From Bacteroidaceae bacterium (GTDB lineage: Bacteria; Bacteroidota; Bacteroidia; Bacteroidales; Bacteroidaceae), in contig JAFXNA010000045.1 of assembly GCA_017529865.1 (NCBI GenBank), positions 1-64,000 of the forward strand: a stretch of 64,000 nt of DNA, in the 5' to 3' direction. Each line of letters begins with the position of its first letter. Position 1 is the first letter of the stretch. The position numbers were made by a program, and so were the translations under genes. This document shows, one piece after another, positions 1 to 6,236 of this stretch. Below the pieces are notes generated by a model that was not told where the DNA came from, did no database searches, and saw only the letters and a list, made by a program, of their open reading frames with translations.

Positions 1-58
1 TATTATATTATATATATACTTTAGAAGGTTCTTAGGCTGAGTTACGTTAAAGTAACAA

Positions 59-74
59 GTAACAATGTAACAAA
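59..74. repeat. left 16-bp inverted repeat of the accessory region
   Basis: GTAACAATGTAACAAA reads here and its exact reverse complement lies at 10120-10135, so the two copies bracket the ORF6N, restriction-modification and primase/peptidase block. The sequence is low complexity (TGTAACA-like units repeated), so it could be a chance or slippage product rather than an element end. Confidence 0.4.
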
Positions 75-197
75 AATAACTATCTTGTATTCAACTCATT
101 TTTCCTTTGAAAAATTTTGTGGAATGAAAGTTAATAATAACTTTGACTTCGTCGAAGATAAAATACGCCTCGGAAATAAAAATAATTAAAAAATTAT

Positions 198-228
198 TTT
201 GTAGTTCGCTCGGCTTTTACTATCTTTG
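198..228 (+). promoter_or_regulatory. Bacteroidota promoter of the ORF6N gene
   Basis: TTTG at 198-201 and TATCTTTG at 221-228 are separated by 19 bp, matching the -33 TTTG / -7 TAnnTTTG pattern used by the primary sigma factor of this phylum. Predicted transcription starts near 235 and favours the ATG at 254 as the real start of the following gene. Confidence 0.7.
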
Positions 229-253
229 CAGTCGAAAGAAACCAATAACCAAT

Positions 254-895
254 ATGAACGACTTACAGGTTATACAAAACAAAATATATGTGATTCGAGG
301 TCAGCGTGTGATGTTGGACTTTGACTTGGCTGCTATGTATGGGGTAGAAACGAGGGTGTTGAACCAGGCAGTGAAGCGCAATAGTAAAAGATTTGAAGGC
401 GATGATTTTATGTTCCGACTCACAAAGGATGAGGCCACTCAAGTATCTTCAAGATCACAAATTGTGACCTTGAATAACCTTAATGAGATAGGCCCTGTTG
501 ATTATTCTACTCGTTCAAGATCACAAATTGTGACCTTGAACACAGGTCGTGGTTCAAACATCAAATATCCTCCTTTTGCCTTTACCGAATTGGGGGTTGC
601 AATGCTCAGTAGTGTGCTAAAGTCAGAAACAGCCATTAATGTAAATCGTGAAATCATGCGAGCCTTTGTCGAATTCCGCCACATGGCTACATCCCTGCCA
701 CAGACAGCTGCCGACGTCGCTCAGTTGCGTAAGGATTTCGAAGATTTGAAACTCGACATCGAGGACATCCTGCATGATCAGAACGACATCAATGGCATGG
801 CGTTGTGTTTAGCCATGCTTGCGACGACGGAAGGTTTATCTTCCCAAAGGAGTGAAGGAAGTTTACGACCGTACTTACACTCGCGCTCAGATTGA
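254..895 (+). CDS. ORF6N-domain DNA-binding protein, 3' end disrupted
   Basis: The N-terminal half matches the ORF6N domain found in phage antirepressor-like and mobile-element proteins of Bacteroidota: VIRGQRVMLDFDLAAMYGVE near residues 15-35, then VKRNSKRFEGDDFMFRLT, and later PPFAFTELGVAMLSSVL. ATG 254 is chosen because the promoter lies just upstream; a longer frame from 143 would start before the promoter. The SRSQIVTLN segment occurs twice, 22 codons apart, suggesting an internal duplication. After DQNDIN (about residue 180) the frame leaves the family pattern and ends as unrelated residues, while the expected tail continues in another frame to 989. Function is inferred as a regulator or decoy in a mobile element; a functional product is uncertain. 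Confidence 0.75.
   Translation: MNDLQVIQNKIYVIRGQRVMLDFDLAAMYGVETRVLNQAVKRNSKRFEGDDFMFRLTKDEATQVSSRSQIVTLNNLNEIGPVDYSTRSRSQIVTLNTGRGSNIKYPPFAFTELGVAMLSSVLKSETAINVNREIMRAFVEFRHMATSLPQTAADVAQLRKDFEDLKLDIEDILHDQNDINGMALCLAMLATTEGLSSQRSEGSLRPYLHSRSD
450..538. repeat. two near-palindromic 23-bp copies inside the ORF6N gene
   Basis: The same 23-bp sequence occurs at 450-472 and 516-538. Its halves CAAG-TCACAA and TTGTGA-CTTG are inverted repeats. The copies are 66 bp (22 codons) apart, so both encode SRSQIVTLN in frame. The duplication explains a 22-residue insertion; the palindrome may also act as a DNA site. Confidence 0.7.
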
Positions 896-989
896 AGCCA
901 TCAGCACCGCCCTGGCAGAGTTGCAACCTAAAGACCCCAAACCACGTCATAGGATTGGGTTTGTGCAAGAAGACAATAATCAAGAATAA
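861..989 (+). pseudogene. out-of-frame C-terminal fragment of the ORF6N gene
   Basis: In the +1 frame relative to the upstream gene this stretch encodes YTRAQIEAISTALAEL and ends with PRHRIGFVQED, which is how ORF6N-family proteins usually finish. It therefore looks like the displaced original C-terminus. The sequence separating it from the family-like DILHDQNDIN (roughly 795-870) contains cttgcgacgac and tttatcttcccaaaggag. Similar strings recur in the intergenic repeat at 24868-24985, so a small repeat insertion probably caused the frameshift. Confidence 0.6.
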
Positions 990-1074
990 AGATTAGAATT
1001 TCATTATAAGAACAAAAAGCAATTCCCTCGCCGGCTGTGAAGCTCGCGAGGTATTTTAATTTTTTCTTTATTTG

Positions 1075-1106
1075 TTTGGTGGATTGAAAAAAAGTGATTA
1101 TCTTTG
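1075..1106 (+). promoter_or_regulatory. promoter of the restriction-modification operon
   Basis: TTTG 1075-1078 and TATCTTTG 1099-1106 are 20 bp apart, a full match to the phylum promoter pattern. The transcription start would fall near 1113, leaving the ATG at 1131 as the first usable start of the methylase. Confidence 0.75.
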
Positions 1107-1130
1107 CAGCATCATTCAACTAAGACTTAC

Positions 1131-2135
1131 ATGAAGAAACCGTTTACATATCTAAAAAGTGCCCCACAGATACCCAAAGTTCCCATTTCAAAGGCACCTA
1201 AGCCTTTTTTGAAGTGGGCTGGTGGAAAGGGTCAGTTGTTGACACAGCTTGACCAATTTTTGCCAATTGAACTTGAGGGGAGAGAGTTCACCTACATCGA
1301 ACCGTTTGTGGGTGGAGGTGCGATGCTGTTTCATATGCTCCAGAAGTTTTCTGGGATCAATAAGGTTGTTATCAATGACATCAATCCGTATCTGGTGACG
1401 GCTTATCGTGTCATTAAGGAAAAACCTGAGGAGTTGATAGATAGGCTTGAAATGCTCGAACGTCAGTATTTAGTGCTGGAGGACGAGGAGGCAAAAAAGG
1501 CTTTCTTCCTTGGTGCAAGAGAGATTTTTAATGAGGACACATTAGATGATATTGACCGTACAAAGTATTTGATTTTCTTGAATCGAACATGTTTCAACGG
1601 GTTGTATCGTGTGAATGCAAGAGGAAAGTTCAATGTGCCTTTTGGACGTTACCTGAATCCTACGATTTGTAACAAAAACACGATTATTGCTGATAGTAAG
1701 GCGTTGAATCGAGTTGATATCACAATATTGAACGGTGACTTTGAACATACTTTTGACCATATCGGCGATGGGTTTAATTTCTTCTATTTCGACCCTCCTT
1801 ATCGTCCATTGAATGCGACATCAAGTTTTAATTCTTATTCGAAGGAAGATTTTAATGATGATGAACAGTTGAGATTGCGAGACTTTTGCACCATGTTGAA
1901 TGAGCATCTTGGAATTCGATGGATGCAAAGTAATGCGGATTGCTCTGCGAAGAATCCTGATGATTTGTTCTTTGAAAATAATTATAGCCGCTTCTATATC
2001 AGTCGCGTTTATGCTTCTCGTGCTATCAATGCGAATCCTGCAAAGCGTGGGAAGTTGACAGAACTGCTCATCAGTAACTACATGCCTGAGGGTTATAGTT
2101 TGAATGCGGCAGAAGAGGTCGCTGATTATGTTTGA
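1131..2135 (+). CDS. dpnM: DpnM/Dam-type adenine-N6 DNA methyltransferase (GATC)
   Basis: This is a class D12 (alpha group) adenine methyltransferase. The AdoMet-binding motif FLKWAGGKG is at residues 26-34, YIEPFVGGGAMLF follows, and the catalytic DPPY is at 221-224. The length of 334 residues is somewhat longer than E. coli Dam (278) because of an N-terminal extension. It should methylate GATC and protect the host from the DpnII-type endonuclease encoded next. ATG 1131 is preferred over an upstream TTG because the -7 box overlaps that TTG. It is the first gene of a five-gene head-to-tail run. The target is inferred from the neighbouring nuclease family rather than read directly. Confidence 0.93.
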   Translation: MKKPFTYLKSAPQIPKVPISKAPKPFLKWAGGKGQLLTQLDQFLPIELEGREFTYIEPFVGGGAMLFHMLQKFSGINKVVINDINPYLVTAYRVIKEKPEELIDRLEMLERQYLVLEDEEAKKAFFLGAREIFNEDTLDDIDRTKYLIFLNRTCFNGLYRVNARGKFNVPFGRYLNPTICNKNTIIADSKALNRVDITILNGDFEHTFDHIGDGFNFFYFDPPYRPLNATSSFNSYSKEDFNDDEQLRLRDFCTMLNEHLGIRWMQSNADCSAKNPDDLFFENNYSRFYISRVYASRAINANPAKRGKLTELLISNYMPEGYSLNAAEEVADYV

Positions 2136-2167
2136 ACAAAATATACCGAATTCGATACATTTAAATA

Positions 2168-2181
2168 TGGCGATTTCGCCA
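2168..2181 (+). promoter_or_regulatory. hairpin between methylase and endonuclease genes
   Basis: TGGCGATTTCGCCA is a perfect 6-bp stem with a 2-nt loop, 12 bp before the endonuclease ATG. In restriction-modification operons such a structure could reduce or delay endonuclease expression relative to the methylase. This role is inference from position only. Confidence 0.4.
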
Positions 2182-2193
2182 CAATAGAAGATT

Positions 2194-3024
2194 ATGGTAA
2201 AAAATTTTAACTTGTTTATGTCGCAGCTTTATGAAACGAATGCGACACTTGACTTTTACTGCGATTTTGACAAAATTCAGCGAAACGTCGCAGATATCTC
2301 TATAAGCCTAAATACACTTAACTACCTTATTGGTAAAGAAGATTTAAAAACCGCTGTCAGCCAACTTTGGGAACGAGACAAAAAAGTCTTCGAAATACTT
2401 GATATTCTTATCGCTACACGCAGGAAAGATAAAAAGAAATATTTGCTCCAAGACAAAACAGCTCGTCGCATCAACGAATTATTCAAAACAAAGGAAGGTG
2501 TTGTAGAATTCTTAAATGGTACGGGATTAGCCAAACTCTTAAAAAATCGTGAAATAAAGAATCTTGTAGATTATGTTTTTGGTGTAGAAACTGGTCTTGA
2601 CAGTAATGCTCGCAAGAATCGTAGTGGTCATGTTATGGAGAAGTGGGTTCATGAGTTTTTTACTCAAAATAGAATACCATGCGAAAAAGAAGTCCGATGT
2701 GAAAAGTTACCTGATGTGAAAAAGATATTGGGTAAAGATATTAAACGATTTGATTTTGTAATACGAACTAATAAACAAACGTATCTCATCGAAGTTAATT
2801 TCTATTCAGATGGTGGCGGTTCTAAACCGAGTGAAGTTGCCCGAGCATATTCTGAGCTGTCACCCAAAATTAATTCAATAGAGGGTTATAAGTTTGTTTG
2901 GATAACAGATGGTAAAGGATGGGATGGAGTTGGTTCATTCCGTGAAGCATACGAAGAAATACCAGATGTATATAATCTTACAAGTATTGCTCAGTTCATA
3001 GAACAACTAAAGAATGAGCTCTAA
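2194..3024 (+). CDS. dpnB: DpnII-family type II restriction endonuclease
   Basis: The protein has the length (276 residues) and sequence character of DpnII/MboI-type GATC endonucleases. The N-terminal helical part is LYETNATLDFYCDF...NVADISISLNTLNYLIG, followed by NRSGHVMEKWVHEF and a PD-(D/E)xK-like core, RFDFVIRTNKQTYLIEVNFYSDGGGSK (about residues 188-214). There D, E and K-type residues line up as FDF...EVNFY. The product cuts unmethylated GATC. It sits 58 bp after the methylase and 3 bp before the second methylase. The classical pneumococcal cassette has both methylases before the nuclease, so the order M-R-A differs. Confidence 0.9.
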   Translation: MVKNFNLFMSQLYETNATLDFYCDFDKIQRNVADISISLNTLNYLIGKEDLKTAVSQLWERDKKVFEILDILIATRRKDKKKYLLQDKTARRINELFKTKEGVVEFLNGTGLAKLLKNREIKNLVDYVFGVETGLDSNARKNRSGHVMEKWVHEFFTQNRIPCEKEVRCEKLPDVKKILGKDIKRFDFVIRTNKQTYLIEVNFYSDGGGSKPSEVARAYSELSPKINSIEGYKFVWITDGKGWDGVGSFREAYEEIPDVYNLTSIAQFIEQLKNEL

Positions 3025-3027
3025 TCA

Positions 3028-4326
3028 ATGAAATCATACTATAAATCCCCCACCCACGACTTCAACCTGCTCTGTGGTGATACGTTTGAGTTGCTACCTC
3101 AGTTCAATTTCAAGTTCGACATGATATTTGCCGACCCTCCATATTTCCTATCGAGTGGTGGCATTAGTGTGCAGAGCGGAAAGGTGGTTTGTGTAGATAA
3201 AGGCGACTGGGATAAAAGTATGTCTCAGGAAGATATTAATGCTTTTAATCTGAAGTGGCTTTCGCTATGTAGGGAGAAGCTGAAGGACAATGGCACGATT
3301 TGGATATCTGGAACTTATCACAACATCTTTTCAGTCGCTAACTGTCTCACGCAACTGGGATACAAAATACTAAATGTGGTAACATGGGCTAAGACGAACC
3401 CGCCACCAAACATTTCATGCCGTTACTTTACCTATTCAACGGAGTTTATTCTCTGGGCAAGGAAGAGTGCGAAGGTGCCACATTATTATAATTATGACCT
3501 GATGAAGCATATCAACGGCGATACGCAAATGACTGATGTGTGGCGTTTGCCTGCGATTGCTCAATGGGAAAAATCGTGTGGAAAGCACCCTACGCAGAAA
3601 CCGTTGGGTTTGCTGAGTCGCATCATCATGGCATCCACCAAACCTGGTGCTTGGGTTCTCGACCCCTTCGCTGGTAGCAGTACTACTGGTATTGCGGCGA
3701 ACCTGTTAGGGCGTCGTTTTCTTGGCATTGAACGTGAATTGGAGTTCGCTAATATCAGTAAGAACCGCCGTGAAGAAATAGGGCATGTGGAGAATTATGC
3801 AGGATTCCGCAGAAAGATTCCTGACATCATGAAAGCGGAAGACACCCAGACAGATATCTTTGGATGCTCTGAACCCAATGCGTTTGACGAGCTGCCATTC
3901 CTGTCGGATTTTGAGGTGAAAAAGTCGCACCTCAAAACAGAGAAAAACAAGGTCTATATGTATGCCATAGGTGCAACATCACGCTCAAAGACTGAACCTG
4001 TCGGTAAACTGGCTATCGGCATCAAGGGGAGCGGTCTTGATAATATCCTTGTCAGCGAAATTGGTTACATCATGTTTCATTATTGGAACAACGATAAAGC
4101 AACTCCTTATAAGCTGGTAAATACGCCGCGAATCGTGGAAGAGCAAGACATCCCTGACGGCTATCTGCTTCGTATCACGAAGGATGCAAATCGTTTCCTG
4201 CTGATAGAATACGACCCATCAAAGCCAGCTAAGATAAAGAAATACGACATCCAGAAAGTCCAGCGAAAGGGCAAGGAGCGTTATCTGCCTTTTGTCACTT
4301 CGTTGGATAGTATAAAGAAGAAATAA
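3028..4326 (+). CDS. dpnA: DpnA-like second DNA methyltransferase with C-terminal extension
   Basis: This is a beta-class N6-adenine/N4-cytosine type methyltransferase. Catalytic DPPYFLSSGG is at residues 36-45, followed by WISGTYHNIF, PNISCRYFTYSTEFILWA, KHPTQKPL, and the AdoMet motif DPFAGSSTTG at 212-221. DpnA of the DpnII system methylates single-stranded as well as duplex GATC, so it can protect incoming single-stranded DNA. The catalytic region ends near residue 255. Roughly 170 further residues form an unrecognised C-terminal domain that is absent from the 268-residue pneumococcal DpnA. The extension contains YMYAIGATSRSK and YLLRITKDANRFLLIEYDPS. It may be a target-recognition or partner-binding module; this is not established. 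Confidence 0.88.
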   Translation: MKSYYKSPTHDFNLLCGDTFELLPQFNFKFDMIFADPPYFLSSGGISVQSGKVVCVDKGDWDKSMSQEDINAFNLKWLSLCREKLKDNGTIWISGTYHNIFSVANCLTQLGYKILNVVTWAKTNPPPNISCRYFTYSTEFILWARKSAKVPHYYNYDLMKHINGDTQMTDVWRLPAIAQWEKSCGKHPTQKPLGLLSRIIMASTKPGAWVLDPFAGSSTTGIAANLLGRRFLGIERELEFANISKNRREEIGHVENYAGFRRKIPDIMKAEDTQTDIFGCSEPNAFDELPFLSDFEVKKSHLKTEKNKVYMYAIGATSRSKTEPVGKLAIGIKGSGLDNILVSEIGYIMFHYWNNDKATPYKLVNTPRIVEEQDIPDGYLLRITKDANRFLLIEYDPSKPAKIKKYDIQKVQRKGKERYLPFVTSLDSIKKK

Positions 4327-4337
4327 ATATTACTGAT

Positions 4338-5033
4338 ATGATACAGACACAGATTTTGCAATTAAACCCACCGTACACCATATTGGTATGTGGTGAGGAC
4401 GTAGGCCGTCATATTGCTACGCTGATTGTGACAGAAGAAAAGCGGAAGGAGGATGGCAGCTATGGCATTGAGACACATAGTCATGCTATTGTAACATACC
4501 GCCCTATGGAAGATGGTGAGTATTGGAGCGCCAGCGAAGGTGTTGTGTGGGACAAAGCGGAACTCTATCAATGCCATGTTGTGGGAAGGGATGGGAAGAA
4601 GTCTATTCCGTTCCACCGCCTGCTTTATTTCGCGCGTATTTTCAGTAGTTGGCATGATTCAGAAGACTTCGAAATGTTTATTCAACGTTATCGTTTTCTG
4701 AAAGAACAGTTGCAGGCACGTATTAAACGCTATGGCATTACGGTCGACAATCCGCCAGAGGATGGAAAGATAGGTGTAAAGCTGTATTCCATTCCTGTAC
4801 GCAACCTTCCAGGCGAAAGCATGATTTGCAATTTCTGGAACGAGGGGTTCTCTTTCAAGGCTCTTATCAGACCAAAGATGGAAGATACGGCAAACGAATT
4901 ATTAGCAGAAGTGAGGGGGTATCAACAGCTTATCTTAGGCAGTACAAAAGTGCGTTTTGTATTCACGAGCGATCATCCGAATTTGCAGTATCTATGTGAC
5001 ACATTGAATAAAGAGCAGGGCATCAGTGAGTGA
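4338..5033 (+). CDS. unrecognised protein in the restriction-modification operon
   Basis: A 231-residue soluble protein with no signal peptide or transmembrane segment. It has mixed alpha/beta character, with hydrophobic strands such as TILVCGEDVG near residue 15 and HAIVTYRPMED near 50, and a charged helix MFIQRYRFLKEQLQARIKRYG near 110-130. I do not recognise a family. It begins 11 bp after the second methylase and its end overlaps the next gene by 8 bp, so it is almost certainly cotranscribed with the GATC methylases and nuclease. A restriction-accessory or immunity role is possible by association only. Confidence 0.75.
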   Translation: MIQTQILQLNPPYTILVCGEDVGRHIATLIVTEEKRKEDGSYGIETHSHAIVTYRPMEDGEYWSASEGVVWDKAELYQCHVVGRDGKKSIPFHRLLYFARIFSSWHDSEDFEMFIQRYRFLKEQLQARIKRYGITVDNPPEDGKIGVKLYSIPVRNLPGESMICNFWNEGFSFKALIRPKMEDTANELLAEVRGYQQLILGSTKVRFVFTSDHPNLQYLCDTLNKEQGISE

Positions 5034-5730
5034 CTGGAAGAATGATATAATGCACATAATTTTGCCTGTAGATGTAGTCTTATCATTAATTCGAACATCG
5101 AATAGTGCAGAATCTCGCACCGAATTACTTCGGATGGTGGGAAGCCATGCCTATAAGTGTGGTGATGGGAAATTGATGAGTATTTGCGATAAAATGCAGA
5201 CAGAATATGGAATAAATGTATTCGGTGACAATTCGCTTGTTGCGACTTCACCACAAAACAGCATGGACGACATTCTTTCAGAGGGAGAATCTGTGTATAA
5301 TGTGAGTCAGTGGGATATGATTTTTCATGATAGTATTGATGTAGCAAAAGTGAAATGTGTGCTTCCTTCAATAACGTCAAATAAAGTTCTGGATATTAAA
5401 CGTTGGTACGTCATATATAAAGTATTGAAGGAAATCGACTGGCTCAAAGACTCACAATCGACCCACTTCATTGCATGGGTGAAAGATGTCTATGGTTGGG
5501 AGTGGGAGACAAAAGATTTCAAGAGAGTATTATCTGGCTTTAAAAATACTCCGACATATAAATGGGGAGAAGATACTATTAAAGATGCGTTAACTGGTAT
5601 TGAATATAAAGTACTCGCTGATCAAGTAAGAAATAAATTTGTGACCATTACAAATGGTGTTATCAAGGATAATACTTACTTTTTCAAAAAAACAGACCTT
5701 TATATATCACACCCTAAAAAACTAATGTAG
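5026..5730 (+). CDS. unrecognised protein, last gene of the restriction-modification operon
   Basis: The frame begins at GTG 5026, overlapping the upstream stop region by 8 bp; an ATG at 5050 (MHIILPVDV) is an equally plausible start. The protein is about 226-234 residues, soluble and lysine-rich toward its end (FFKKTDLYISHPKKLM). The middle segment, RWYVIYKVLKEIDWLKDSQSTHFIAWV in character, is helical, and a WxW pair (YGWEWETKDF) follows. I cannot assign a family. Iteron-like repeats start at its stop codon, so it closes this operon. It could be an accessory of the restriction system or a cargo gene of the element. Confidence 0.7.
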   Translation: MSDWKNDIMHIILPVDVVLSLIRTSNSAESRTELLRMVGSHAYKCGDGKLMSICDKMQTEYGINVFGDNSLVATSPQNSMDDILSEGESVYNVSQWDMIFHDSIDVAKVKCVLPSITSNKVLDIKRWYVIYKVLKEIDWLKDSQSTHFIAWVKDVYGWEWETKDFKRVLSGFKNTPTYKWGEDTIKDALTGIEYKVLADQVRNKFVTITNGVIKDNTYFFKKTDLYISHPKKLM

Positions 5731-5791
5731 CGTATACCTCGTATACCTACTCCGTATACCTTTTTTACAAATTGCGTATACCTCGTATACC
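5731..5791. repeat. five iteron-like CGTATACC repeats
   Basis: CGTATACC occurs at 5731, 5740, 5753, 5775 and 5784, all in the same direction, with two pairs spaced exactly 9 bp (CGTATACCT units). The core GTATAC is itself palindromic. The cluster lies directly upstream of an operon encoding a primase/helicase-like protein, so it could be a replication-initiator or repressor binding array. This is inference; no Rep-type initiator was recognised. Confidence 0.65.
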
Positions 5792-5815
5792 CCTTGTGGT
5801 ATGCGGGGTATTTTT
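5787..5815 (+). terminator. possible terminator after the restriction operon
   Basis: ATACCCC (5787-5793) pairs with GGGGTAT (5805-5811) across an 11-nt loop and is followed by five T residues. It overlaps the last iteron copy. Confidence 0.5.
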
Positions 5816-5840
5816 GTATATCCACCTAAATGAAAAGCCC

Positions 5841-5848
5841 TAACTTTG
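5841..5848 (+). promoter_or_regulatory. -7 box of the primase operon
   Basis: TAACTTTG matches the -7 consensus. A TTTG at 5813-5816 is 24 bp upstream, a little farther than usual. GCACC/GGTGC (5848-5866) forms a hairpin at the start of the transcript. Confidence 0.55.
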
Positions 5849-5915
5849 CACCGTCAATCGAGGTGCGCACCAAGTTGGCAAGTTAAATTATTGTTTAATT
5901 AAAACAAAGTAGCAA

Positions 5916-6236
5916 ATGGAACAAATCATTGAAAATGCTAAATTGAAGCTGATATCATCGGGGGGTATCCGTCCGATGGTGCAGTATGCCGGTCTTGGGC
6001 GGCTCGCTACGGACGGGAAGGGGTTCCGGTTTGTAGAGAAGAAAGAAGGACCGCACACGCGTAATGTGCGTATTGCGGGGGTGAAAGGTGCTGGGCAGGA
6101 CTCGATGTTCTATCAGGTGAATGACGGTCGTTTCCGCATGACGCTGTATCTGGACGCTGACCAGTGTACGCTGAAAGCGATTCAAGAGAAAGTGAAGCCT
6201 TTACTCGCTGAGGCGAAGAAAGGAGAGTACTTATGA
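5916..6236 (+). CDS. small protein preceding the primase-like gene
   Basis: A 106-residue basic, soluble protein (MEQIIENAKLKLISSGGIRP...) with no motif I recognise. Its TGA overlaps the ATG of the next gene by 4 bp (ATGA), indicating translational coupling to the VirE-N/DUF3987-type protein. A TAACTTTG box lies 68 bp upstream, so it is probably the first gene of the operon. Small proteins of this kind commonly precede VirE-N proteins in Bacteroidales, which suggests a helper role. Confidence 0.75.
   Translation: MEQIIENAKLKLISSGGIRPMVQYAGLGRLATDGKGFRFVEKKEGPHTRNVRIAGVKGAGQDSMFYQVNDGRFRMTLYLDADQCTLKAIQEKVKPLLAEAKKGEYL

Noticed and set aside
143..253. Longer N-terminus of the ORF6N gene from 143
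   Set aside because: A consensus promoter lies at 198-228 inside that extension, so translation from 143 cannot start on this transcript.
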